Shown piece after piece: positions 1-6,011 of a stretch of DNA of 6,346 nucleotides (position 1 is the stretch's first letter; each line of letters begins with the position of its first letter). The stretch is taken from assembly GCA_017394925.1 (NCBI GenBank), contig JAFPWQ010000244.1, positions 1 to 6,346 on the forward strand, read 5' to 3'. The stretch is from Synergistaceae bacterium. GTDB lineage: Bacteria; Synergistota; Synergistia; Synergistales; Aminobacteriaceae. The translations under genes and the position numbers were made by a program. The notes beneath the pieces were generated by a model, which searched no databases, had not been told where the DNA came from, and was given only the letters and a program-made list of their open reading frames with translations.

Positions 1-335
1 CCTCCGTCCCTGAGTGCCGCGAATCTGTCGAGATTACCTGCAATTTGTCCCAGCGTCATTGATTTTACGCCGTCTCTCACAAATGCATGTGAGGGTTCGC
101 CTCTGCAATTTCTCAAATTTCTGTCCCTGTTTGAAAACATTCGGACGCGTCTCATTTGATTCTGGGGAATTTTAAGATCTCTGTGGTCTAATGCATCGCC
201 CCTGAAGCTGAAGAACATTTCTCCGCAGTCATGGCACTTGTACGCGTTCACTTCGAGTTTAACTGACGCATTCGCAGAACATGATGACAGAACGAGACAG
301 CAAATTAGAATCAGCAAAAACGTTTTCATTTTCAT
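1..335 (-). CDS. Small exported/lipoprotein-like CxxC protein, 3' end cut by window
   Basis: I do not recognise this gene. It reads open from an ATG at 335 to the window edge (111 codons), so the C-terminus is missing. Residues 1-18 form a basic-hydrophobic signal sequence (MKMKTFLLILICCLVLSS). It is followed by Cys19 in an LSSC context, a weak lipobox, and then by S-A-N-A before Ser24, a good signal-peptidase I site, so it is exported and possibly lipidated. The mature part carries a Y-K-C-H-D-C-G motif (Cys34, Cys37) and later Cys77 and His83; CxxC plus Cys/His could bind zinc or be redox active, which is inference. The rest is rich in Arg and Asn. A GGAGG at 347-351 lies 11 nt before the ATG; a second in-frame ATG at 329 is less likely. 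The upstream neighbour on the same strand ends in a strong terminator, so this gene probably has its own promoter. Confidence 0.72.
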   Translation of the reverse strand, partial: MKMKTFLLILICCLVLSSCSANASVKLEVNAYKCHDCGEMFFSFRGDALDHRDLKIPQNQMRRVRMFSNRDRNLRNCRGEPSHAFVRDGVKSMTLGQIAGNLDRFAALRDG

Positions 336-372
336 GATGATAAAAGCCTCCCTGAATTTTAATATGCGTTAA

Positions 373-381
373 ATTATGTCA
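373..381 (-). promoter_or_regulatory. Candidate extended -10 promoter for the CxxC protein gene
   Basis: Read on the minus strand the bases are TGACATAAT: a TGn extension followed by CATAAT, a 5/6 match to TATAAT. It lies 37 nt upstream of the ATG at 335 and downstream of the hydrolase terminator, where a promoter for this gene is expected. I see no good -35 box, which is tolerable for an extended -10 promoter. Assigned by eye only. Confidence 0.4.
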
Positions 382-426
382 TAAGGCCCTGAAAAAATAC
401 ATTCTGGAAATATTCAGCGTGAGAAT

Positions 427-460
427 AAAAAAAATCCCGGAACCTGAATTGATTCCGGGA
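427..460 (-). terminator. Rho-independent terminator of the secreted hydrolase gene
   Basis: On the minus strand, TTCCCGGAA-type arms (453-460 pairing with 435-442) form a perfect 8-bp GC-rich stem with a 10-nt loop. An uninterrupted run of eight T follows (427-434). It begins 13 nt after the hydrolase stop codon and is oriented to end that transcript. It also separates the hydrolase from the CxxC protein gene, which points the same way. Confidence 0.9.
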
Positions 461-473
461 AATTATTTTATGC

Positions 474-2834
474 TTAATGTTTTTTAGCGAAGATTGCAAT
501 TAATGACATAAGAATTAATGTTCCGGGTAATGCACTGCACCCGCCGCCTGATGAACCTGGTCCTCTGGTCTCAGACGAAGAAATACTAATATCCTTTGTG
601 GTGTCTGATTCTGATGCTGCCGACTTCACGATGAAATTCACGCTCGCTGTCTGACCGTAAGCAGTCGCCGTGATTTTCGTTGTGCCTTCCCTGAGTGCCT
701 TAATTGTTCCCGTGCTTGTGATTTCCGCTATGCTTGGGTCTGATACTGTGTACGTCGCAACACCGAGAGCAGGCGCGGAGATGTCATAATTCTTTCCTTC
801 AGCACTAACCATAAGTCCCGCAAAAACTTCTTCACCTTCATGCGCGTAAATGTTCTCTGCTGATGACCAGTAGATTATAGGCGTTGCGCTGCTGCTGAAT
901 TTCGGAACGTATGCGACTGTCTGAGTCGGGGAAATTTTGAGCTTGCCGTTCTGAACGGTGAAATAATAGACCTGATAGAGTCCCTTCTCTTCTCTGTCTG
1001 CCCATATATCTACGTCAAATGAGCCTCTGTTTGTCGGATTCATGACGAAAAATTTTGTCGCTCCGTACCCGTCATCAAGAACGACATAAATATCATCGCT
1101 GAATGCTGAGGACGATTTTCCCGAAAGTTTCACGCTCTGTGTCGTCGGTTCTGTTTCGTCGTCATCGCCCATGTATTCGTCTTGCGGGTCTGAAGTCTCA
1201 AGAGTCATTGACGGGTCAAGATATTCGCTGAGGTCATTTTCATCAGTAGCACGTAGATATTCACCGAATGAGTCCGCAACCGTATCAAATGCCGCGTCAT
1301 ATTCAGCCGCCGAAGCCGTGTTGATGCTGAAATTTTCAGTGCCGCCTCTGAGGAGTGCCAGTACTCTGTCGCCAACGTCATCCTGTCTGGCAATCATGAC
1401 GTGATTATGAGTTCCGAGTCCCGTGAATGATGTTACAGCGTTCGATGGGAATTTGTCCTTTGCGCTTGTCTCTGATACTACTAAATCATAGTCATCATCG
1501 CCGTATAAAGCGCCGAGTAATTCCTTGAAGCGTATATCGTCAGACAGGGCACTAAGCGCGCCGCTTATGAGAGCAAGTTTTGATGAAGTGAGCTGACTAA
1601 CAAGCTGTTCGGGGAGCCAGTCAATTTTGCTGAGACTCGTTATGTTGCCCGTTACAATATCGTCAAAAAGTTTGTTGAATTTATCATTGTCCGACTTTAC
1701 TTTGCCGTAAACCGAATGGAACGGAATTCCAGGATACCCAAGCTCCGCGATATATGAGCTTCCTAATGAGAAATCCTGCATTGCCTCGTCAGCATCATAC
1801 CGGCTCATTTCAAATATTCTTATGAGATTATAGGCGGTGTCTTCCCAGAATGATTTAGCTTTCCAGTTCTGCCACGATTCCGGGAGACTCTCAAAATTTC
1901 CAGCAAGGTATGAACCTATAGGCGTTCCGAGATTGGGAGAAGCGATTGTTACAACTCTGCGTACTGTTCCGAGTCCGTATGAGTTTGCTGTCTTGTTGCC
2001 GGTGTCAATGTCATTTCGCAAATACTGGCGCGCCATTAATCCGCCTGTGCTGTGTGTAACGAGGTCTACTCTTGTCGCCGCGATTCCTTTTGTGTTAAGT
2101 ACGTTGAGAGTGTCTGAGATGATCTGCGCGAGTCCGTTTGTGTTGCTTGCGATTAAAGCCTTCGGGGATTTTGTGCCGTCATAATTCCAGCTTGCAACAT
2201 CAAGCCCGGCATTTTCGAGCTTGCGCCACACACCTGTGTTTTTGCCTGTCGCATAACCGAACATTCTCTCATTGTCTCCGAATGCACCATGAATCAAAAC
2301 TACTGGAGGTGTCTTAAGTGTGAGAGTAAGATTTTCCGTTACTGCATTTCCGTCTGAATCCGTGAATGTTGCCGTTACCGTGAAATTTCCGGACGGGTAC
2401 GTGATATTCTCCGGCCATGTCTCCGGTGCAATCAGAACTGCAGAAGCCTGATAGCCGTTGCTCGTGCTTACTGTGATTACGGGTTCTGTTATCTCCTGCC
2501 TGGTTGTGAAACTCTCAAGCCTTGCGCCTGACATTGACGATGATACGCTGAATTCTACAGTGCCTGGCTCTGATGACTGATAGCGCAGAATGAGCCGCGA
2601 ATTTCCGTCTGCAACAAGTCCCATCTTGCCGTAATCCACTGCACTTAAGCCGGATATAGCTTCTTCTGTGATTGCCTCTCCGCTTTTGGTCAGATATGCA
2701 TTGTCTGAGACTGCATAGATGATTCTTCCTGCTGTGCTTCCGCGTTCAAGCGCAGAAAATTCCGCATGTGCCGGTGCTGCAATTAACGACAGAACACACG
2801 CACTTAATAATATCTTACGCATTACGTTTTTCAT
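474..2834 (-). CDS. Secreted alpha/beta-hydrolase (lipase/esterase-like) with Big_2-like domain and Synergist-CTERM tail
   Basis: Predicted exported lipase or esterase, 786 residues. Residues 1-24 are a signal peptide with an A-H-A cleavage site before Glu25. Residues about 25-175 look like a beta-rich N-terminal domain. The hydrolase core starts at PPVVLIHGAFGD (176-187), where His182-Gly183 fits the oxyanion loop. The nucleophile elbow is D-L-V-T-H-S-T-G-G (257-265), with Ser262 as nucleophile. The elbow is T-x-S-x-G instead of the usual G-x-S-x-G. Likely partners are an Asp in G-D-D-D-Y-D (445-450) and His476 or His478 in GTHNHVM. Helical residues 315-440 may form a lid. An acidic stretch (547-562) precedes beta-rich segments, a Big_2-like Ig domain (about 655-737), a Ser-rich linker and S-S-G-G-G-C-S (761-767), then a hydrophobic helix ending AKKH. 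This tail matches the Synergist-CTERM sorting layout, implying anchoring or processing at the cell surface. AAGGA (2841-2845), 6 nt before the ATG, supports this start over Met5. The substrate cannot be told from sequence. Confidence 0.88.
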   Translation of the reverse strand: MKNVMRKILLSACVLSLIAAPAHAEFSALERGSTAGRIIYAVSDNAYLTKSGEAITEEAISGLSAVDYGKMGLVADGNSRLILRYQSSEPGTVEFSVSSSMSGARLESFTTRQEITEPVITVSTSNGYQASAVLIAPETWPENITYPSGNFTVTATFTDSDGNAVTENLTLTLKTPPVVLIHGAFGDNERMFGYATGKNTGVWRKLENAGLDVASWNYDGTKSPKALIASNTNGLAQIISDTLNVLNTKGIAATRVDLVTHSTGGLMARQYLRNDIDTGNKTANSYGLGTVRRVVTIASPNLGTPIGSYLAGNFESLPESWQNWKAKSFWEDTAYNLIRIFEMSRYDADEAMQDFSLGSSYIAELGYPGIPFHSVYGKVKSDNDKFNKLFDDIVTGNITSLSKIDWLPEQLVSQLTSSKLALISGALSALSDDIRFKELLGALYGDDDYDLVVSETSAKDKFPSNAVTSFTGLGTHNHVMIARQDDVGDRVLALLRGGTENFSINTASAAEYDAAFDTVADSFGEYLRATDENDLSEYLDPSMTLETSDPQDEYMGDDDETEPTTQSVKLSGKSSSAFSDDIYVVLDDGYGATKFFVMNPTNRGSFDVDIWADREEKGLYQVYYFTVQNGKLKISPTQTVAYVPKFSSSATPIIYWSSAENIYAHEGEEVFAGLMVSAEGKNYDISAPALGVATYTVSDPSIAEITSTGTIKALREGTTKITATAYGQTASVNFIVKSAASESDTTKDISISSSETRGPGSSGGGCSALPGTLILMSLIAIFAKKH

Positions 2835-2866
2835 GTATTATCCTTCTTTTTGTCAGATTTTTGGTT

Positions 2867-2875
2867 ATTATAGCA
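2867..2875 (-). promoter_or_regulatory. Extended -10 promoter of the secreted hydrolase gene
   Basis: On the minus strand the bases read TGCTATAAT, a perfect TATAAT with a TGn extension, 32 nt upstream of the hydrolase ATG. The flanking DNA (2855-2895) is very AT-rich. No clear TTGACA-like -35 box sits 16-18 nt further upstream. The predicted transcript would have a leader of about 25 nt containing the ribosome-binding site. Confidence 0.6.
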
Positions 2876-2946
2876 TAGTATTAATTAAAACTAACGGAGC
2901 TGCGTATTCAGGCAGAGAAACATAGATTAACGCAGTCTTAAAGATT

Positions 2947-2975
2947 TTCACAGAATTTTTATATTGATATGTTAT
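2947..2975 (+). promoter_or_regulatory. Candidate promoter of the His/Pro-rich protein gene
   Basis: TTCACA (2947-2952, 5/6 to TTGACA) is followed 17 nt later by TGTTAT (2970-2975, 4/6 to TATAAT), about 28 nt before the ATG at 3004. The spacing is ideal but the -10 box is mediocre, so this is a visual candidate. Together with the divergent hydrolase promoter it accounts for most of the 169-nt gap between the two genes. Confidence 0.4.
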
Positions 2976-3003
2976 TCTCATCGCACGAAAGGAGAAATGA
3001 ATC

Positions 3004-3552
3004 ATGAAAAAAATATTTCTTGTTCTGACAGTAACAGCTATGATTATTATCTCGTCATCGTCTGTCTTTGCAAATGAAGAAGAAGAAGCCCATTATGCAA
3101 TGATAACTTATTCAGGGACAAATGCATTTGCAAATTTACTGCCTGAAGAAAGACAAGCATGCATGTACTGGGTCTCATCAGGCGGAAAAATGAATGAAAC
3201 ATGCAAAAGTGCAGTTCACAAACTCATAACTGAAGAACCTGACGCAGTTACACCTTCACAGAGAAGGGCATTGCTTGCTGTTGCATCTGGTACGGTCAGC
3301 GCGCGGAGATCACAGACGTACCCGCAGCCAGTGCCGGAAAAACAGCCTAAAGCGATTGAGAAGGATAACACAGGGGCAATAATAGCCGCAGGTGTTGTAG
3401 GAATAATTGCCGGAATGATCATACATAACAACACTTCGGGAGGCAGTCATCATCATCATCATTACGGACCGCCGCCGCCGCATTACAGACCTGTACCGCG
3501 TTATCGTCCAGTACCGCGTTATCATCACAGAATGCCGCCGCCAAGACATTAG
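3004..3552 (+). CDS. Exported glycine-zipper protein with His/Pro-rich C-terminal tail
   Basis: I cannot assign a named family to this 182-residue protein. Residues 1-23 are a signal peptide ending V-F-A before Asn24. An acidic start (EEEE) leads into a soluble region of about 75 residues with two cysteines (Cys53, Cys67) that could form a disulfide outside the cytoplasm. A Pro/Lys-rich linker (107-120) precedes a Gly/Ala/Ile hydrophobic stretch (124-141) with a G-x-x-G-x-x-x-G pattern, resembling glycine-zipper segments of envelope proteins. The tail (148-182) has five consecutive His (149-153), four Pro (156-159), two copies of R-P-V-P-R-Y (162-173) and further His, so metal binding is plausible but inferred. 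AAAGGAG (2988-2994) sits 9 nt before the ATG, and a terminator follows closely, so the gene is monocistronic. An out-of-frame ATG at 2997 does not give a long ORF. Confidence 0.85.
   Translation: MKKIFLVLTVTAMIIISSSSVFANEEEEAHYAMITYSGTNAFANLLPEERQACMYWVSSGGKMNETCKSAVHKLITEEPDAVTPSQRRALLAVASGTVSARRSQTYPQPVPEKQPKAIEKDNTGAIIAAGVVGIIAGMIIHNNTSGGSHHHHHYGPPPPHYRPVPRYRPVPRYHHRMPPPRH
3448..3522 (+). repeat. Codon-repeat tract: (CAT)5, (CCG)4 and an 18-nt tandem duplication
   Basis: Inside the tail of the His/Pro-rich gene, CAT is repeated five times (3448-3462) and CCG four times (3469-3480). An 18-nt unit then occurs twice in tandem (3487-3504 and 3505-3522), each coding R-P-V-P-R-Y with mostly identical codons. 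All units are multiples of three, so copy-number changes would keep the reading frame. This suggests recent expansion of a low-complexity tail. Confidence 0.85.
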
Positions 3553-3561
3553 AACTCATCA

Positions 3562-3600
3562 CGGGAGACTCTCAGCAATGATGAATCTCCCGAAATTTTT
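3562..3600 (+). terminator. Rho-independent terminator of the His/Pro-rich protein gene
   Basis: CGGGAGA (3562-3568) pairs with TCTCCCG (3586-3592), a 7-bp stem with a 17-nt loop, then AAA and TTTTT (3596-3600). It starts 10 nt after the TAG stop. The T-tract overlaps the stop codon of the convergent MFS gene (3599-3601). The reverse strand has no T-run after the stem, so it mainly serves the plus strand. Confidence 0.78.
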
Positions 3601-4765
3601 ATATTGATGCCGCATATGCACTGTTGAAGAGTCCAAATATCGCCGAGAGCATAAAGAGAGTTTCAATTCCCAGAGTCATCCATATCCAGCCCCCGAATAA
3701 CGCAATTAGAATCGTGATTAAATGATTCACGCTTACTCCTGTTGAGATTGTCGCGCGGACTTCATCGGCATTATCTGAAATATCCTGAACATAAACGTTT
3801 GAGGCCATTGACGCAAGAGAGATTACAGCATCAAGAATATAATTCACACAGCAGATAATAAAAGCAGTATCCATTGAGAAGAAATGATGAGCGAATCCGT
3901 AAAAGAAACATACGACTACGAGTATCAATGTGTCCATGACCATCACGATTTTATAGCCGAATTTATCGATTATTTTTCCCACAAGAGGCGCGCATATGAA
4001 AGTTGCTATTGCAGAGGACGCAAATAATATACTGATTGACATTGCGCTTGCCTTATAGAATAACACGAGCAGATACGGCCCGAACGTGAAGAAAATTTGC
4101 TTTCTTGCACCGTAAAACACTTCAAGCATGTAGAACTTGAAATATTTTCTCCTGAAATAGAATCTCCGTTTATGTTCGTCCTGAGTGCTTCGTCCCGTCA
4201 TTTTCAGAGAGATAATGAATCCAAGAGCTATTATTGCCGCTGATGTCCAGAAGAACGGCCTGAAGAGATTCATTTGTCTTCCCAGAATCCAGAATACAAT
4301 TGCAACTATGATATACCCTGCGAGCTTTCCTAATTCATATGCCGAATTCTGAATCCCTAATGCAGAGCCTCCATGACCCGAACGCGAATACTGGAGTGCA
4401 ATCGTGCTTCTCATTCCGAACATCATGTGATCACCAAGCGAGAATATGAACACCGCGAATGTTATCCATGCTCTTTGTGCCGGAAGCGTTGCCTCAAGAA
4501 TCATTCCCAGCAATGCAATTAATGCGCCTGCTCTGAAAATGCTCTCTGCTGAAAGTTCATATAACATTGCAAGAATGAACACGAGTAATAATCCGGGTAA
4601 TTCCCTGAAGAATTCCGATACGCCTCTGTCGAACTGGGTCATGTTGACGATTTCAGCAAGATAGTTATCGATTACTGCCTTCTCTAATCCGTAAGCTATT
4701 CCGAATGTTATTACTGCAATGATAAACGCCTTATACTTTGAGTCTGTCTTGAATGCCGATGTCAT
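3599..4765 (-). CDS. MFS transporter, 12 predicted helices
   Basis: Inner-membrane Major Facilitator Superfamily permease of 388 residues, the usual length for the family. Hydrophobic helices appear in two sets of six, separated by a basic cytoplasmic loop (about 189-212, R-S-T-Q-D-E-H-K-R-R). The second half carries the MFS motif-A signature G-K-I-I-D-K-F-G-Y-K (263-272) in the loop between helices 8 and 9. Helix 1 has charged residues (Glu28, Lys29, Asp33), and the helix-4 region carries Arg119 after G-D-H-M-M-F-G, which could contribute to substrate or proton coupling; this is inference. The substrate cannot be predicted. An in-frame GTG at 4774-4772 would add three residues, but it lies within the AAGGGG ribosome-binding site (4774-4779), so the ATG at 4765-4763, 8 nt downstream of that site, is preferred. 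It diverges from the flavoprotein gene and converges on the His/Pro-rich gene. Confidence 0.9.
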   Translation of the reverse strand: MTSAFKTDSKYKAFIIAVITFGIAYGLEKAVIDNYLAEIVNMTQFDRGVSEFFRELPGLLLVFILAMLYELSAESIFRAGALIALLGMILEATLPAQRAWITFAVFIFSLGDHMMFGMRSTIALQYSRSGHGGSALGIQNSAYELGKLAGYIIVAIVFWILGRQMNLFRPFFWTSAAIIALGFIISLKMTGRSTQDEHKRRFYFRRKYFKFYMLEVFYGARKQIFFTFGPYLLVLFYKASAMSISILFASSAIATFICAPLVGKIIDKFGYKIVMVMDTLILVVVCFFYGFAHHFFSMDTAFIICCVNYILDAVISLASMASNVYVQDISDNADEVRATISTGVSVNHLITILIALFGGWIWMTLGIETLFMLSAIFGLFNSAYAASI

Positions 4766-4773
4766 GAAGTTCA

Positions 4774-4779
4774 CCCCTT
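4774..4779 (-). promoter_or_regulatory. Ribosome-binding site that decides the MFS start
   Basis: On the minus strand AAGGGG is followed by TG, so its last G is also the first base of an in-frame GTG codon. Initiation at that GTG would leave no spacer. Eight bases separate the site from ATG 4765-4763, a normal distance, so the shorter protein is the better model. Confidence 0.65.
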
Positions 4780-4799
4780 ACTTTTACGTTGAGAAATAT

Positions 4800-4827
4800 A
4801 TTATACTTACTACGAAAATTCTTTTAA
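4800..4827 (-). promoter_or_regulatory. Candidate promoter of the MFS gene
   Basis: On the minus strand a perfect TATAAT (4800-4805) is preceded at 16 nt by TTAAAA (4822-4827, 4/6 to TTGACA). It lies 34 nt before the MFS ATG. It overlaps the candidate -10 of the divergent flavoprotein gene. Confidence 0.5.
4802..4807 (+). promoter_or_regulatory. Candidate -10 box of the flavoprotein gene
   Basis: TATACT matches TATAAT at 5/6 and is 37 nt before the ATG at 4845. The possible -35 (TTACTT, 4778-4783, 18-nt spacer) is weak. It overlaps the minus-strand TATAAT by four bases, so the two promoters could compete for polymerase. Confidence 0.3.
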
Positions 4828-4844
4828 TGAGGGTGATAAAAACT

Positions 4845-5510
4845 ATGAAGGCTTTATTTGTGAACGGAAGCCCGCGCAAGAACTGGAACACTCACAAAAT
4901 GCTTGAGAGTGCAATGCAGGGTGCAAAAGATTCAGGTGCGGAATGTGAGATGATTCACCTTTATGATTTCAAGTATAAAGGCTGCGTTTCATGTTTTGCA
5001 TGTAAGCTCAAGAACGCGAAGACTAACGGCTTATGCGCATACCGTGATGATTTACGCCCTGTTCTTGAGAAAGCATTAGAGAGTGATGTTATCGTTGTCG
5101 GAAGCCCGGTATACTTCAGCTATCCTACGGGTATGATGCGCTCATTCATTGAGAGATTCTTATTCCCCATAATGAGCTATAACGTGAACCCTGACGGAAC
5201 GAGACCAAGAGCAATTGACAGAACGATATACTCAGGTCTGATTTACACGATGAACTGCCCGGAAGATTTAGCCGCTAAAATTCATTATCCTGAATTCCTT
5301 GCGCCTAATGAGCAGGCCATGAAGATTGTATTAGGGCACTGCGAGACATTATGCGCATACAACACGTATCAGTTCAGTGATTACTCGCGCTATGAGTGCA
5401 ATATGTTCGATGAAAATGTGAAGGCTGAACACAAAGAGAAAGTTTTTCCTGAGGATTTGAAGAAGGCGTATGAACTTGGGAAACGTTTGACTGAAATGGC
5501 AAAAGCATAA
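4845..5510 (+). CDS. Flavodoxin-fold NAD(P)H-dependent FMN reductase-like protein with Cys cluster
   Basis: Predicted cytoplasmic FMN-binding oxidoreductase of 221 residues, in the NADPH-dependent FMN reductase / iron-sulfur flavoprotein-like group. The N-terminal strand MKALFVNGSPRKNWNTHKM gives the family's FMN-phosphate loop (G-S-P-R-K-x-x-N-T, 8-16). A second family motif is G-S-P-V-Y-F-S-Y-P-T-G-M-M-R-S-F-I-E-R (86-104), which lines the flavin site. Between them are Cys47, Cys50, Cys53 and Cys64 (C-x2-C-x2-C-x10-C). This resembles the compact cluster motif of iron-sulfur flavoproteins, but with a longer last gap, so 4Fe-4S binding is possible, not certain. Additional Cys occur at 138, 166, 170 and 185. 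The reading frame is open upstream to an ATG at 4719, but GAGGGTG (4829-4835) lies 9 nt before ATG 4845 and homology begins there, so this start is chosen. The physiological substrate is unknown. A terminator follows; the gene is monocistronic and divergent from the MFS gene. Confidence 0.87.
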   Translation: MKALFVNGSPRKNWNTHKMLESAMQGAKDSGAECEMIHLYDFKYKGCVSCFACKLKNAKTNGLCAYRDDLRPVLEKALESDVIVVGSPVYFSYPTGMMRSFIERFLFPIMSYNVNPDGTRPRAIDRTIYSGLIYTMNCPEDLAAKIHYPEFLAPNEQAMKIVLGHCETLCAYNTYQFSDYSRYECNMFDENVKAEHKEKVFPEDLKKAYELGKRLTEMAKA

Positions 5511-5518
5511 ATACAATG

Positions 5519-5550
5519 AATCCCCCCTTTGAGTTTGCGAGGGGGATTTT
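5519..5550 (+). terminator. Rho-independent terminator of the flavoprotein gene
   Basis: AATCCCCC (5519-5526) pairs with GGGGGATT (5541-5548), leaving a 14-nt loop, and the stem runs into TTTT (5547-5550) then ATGTTATTGTT. It starts 8 nt after the TAA stop. On the other strand the stem lies just past the stop of the convergent DUF697-like gene (5554) and might also help end that transcript, although no T-run follows there. Confidence 0.8.
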
Positions 5551-5553
5551 ATG

Positions 5554-6003
5554 TTATTGTTCTGGTTTAAGAGTCTCAAAGTCTCCTGAATCATATTTAT
5601 ACGCGAGTGCCCAGCCAATTGACTCAACGAGTGCGAACATCGTAGCCGAATTAACAGCATTGCCCACGAAGGGAATCCATCCTACAAGCCATTGTGATGC
5701 AAAACGTGCCGTAACCATTCCTCCGAACATGGCCAGAACAGCAGCACCTACAGCAGAAGAGGCTTCATCATCTGCAGATACATTGAAGACTTCAGCGAGT
5801 TCAATTGCCATAGCTCCGATTATGACAGCAAGAGCAGCATTATCCGCGCCTGGTAGTTGTGATAGTACAGCGGCAGAACCGGCAGCTGCAGCAGCATGAG
5901 TGTGAATGATGAGATGACATTTTGATTCTTGTTCATCAGTCATGGCCATACAAGGAGAAGTGAACATAATGAGTATTAATATTGCACATAAAATCTTTCT
6001 CAT
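5554..6003 (-). CDS. Small exported helical protein, DUF697-like (paralogue A)
   Basis: Function unknown, 149 residues. Residues 1-20 form a signal peptide or membrane anchor (MRKILCAILILIMFTSPCMA). The rest is almost entirely small-residue-rich hydrophobic helix: H-A-A-A-A-A-G-S-A-A (36-45), then L-P-G-A-D-N-A-A-L (50-58), an amphipathic helix to F-N-V-S (73-76), and a second block with F-G-G (93-95), S-Q-W-L-V-G-W-I-P-F-V-G-N (103-115) and A-L-V-E-S-I-G-W (124-131). The Ala-rich start, the P-G-A-D turn and the late I-P-x-x-G-N turn resemble the DUF697 helical domain often attached to GTPases. Here it stands alone and appears exported. It shares about 37 of 70 aligned residues with its upstream neighbour. 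AGGCGG (6008-6013), overlapping the neighbour's TAG, lies 4 nt before the ATG, which suggests translational coupling in an operon. Confidence 0.8.
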   Translation of the reverse strand: MRKILCAILILIMFTSPCMAMTDEQESKCHLIIHTHAAAAAGSAAVLSQLPGADNAALAVIIGAMAIELAEVFNVSADDEASSAVGAAVLAMFGGMVTARFASQWLVGWIPFVGNAVNSATMFALVESIGWALAYKYDSGDFETLKPEQ

Positions 6004-6011
6004 GTGTCCGC

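Noticed and set aside
1171..1404. 77-codon plus-strand open frame inside the hydrolase gene
   Set aside because: It is antisense to a long, well-supported coding region, has no family resemblance, and its composition is explained as a shadow. The same holds for frames at 1205-1393 (minus), 1837-2184 and 2719-2925 (plus).
3448..3462. Poly-His codons as an engineered His-tag or vector contamination
   Set aside because: There are only five His, in CAT codons, embedded in a longer His/Pro-rich natural tail with its own stop codon and terminator, and no vector-like sequence is present.
3216..3549. Two minus-strand open frames antisense to the His/Pro-rich gene (72 and 79 codons)
   Set aside because: Low-complexity runs such as M-M-M-M-M are the reverse reading of the CAT repeats; there is no ribosome-binding site or known motif.
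4719..4844. 42-residue N-terminal extension of the flavoprotein
   Set aside because: It would start inside the divergent MFS gene and span the promoter region. Homology and a good ribosome-binding site both point to ATG 4845.
5516..5899. 127-codon plus-strand open frame and 5349-5660 minus-strand frame
   Set aside because: The first is antisense to the DUF697-like gene and the second crosses a terminator and runs antisense to the flavoprotein gene. Both are low-complexity shadows without start signals.
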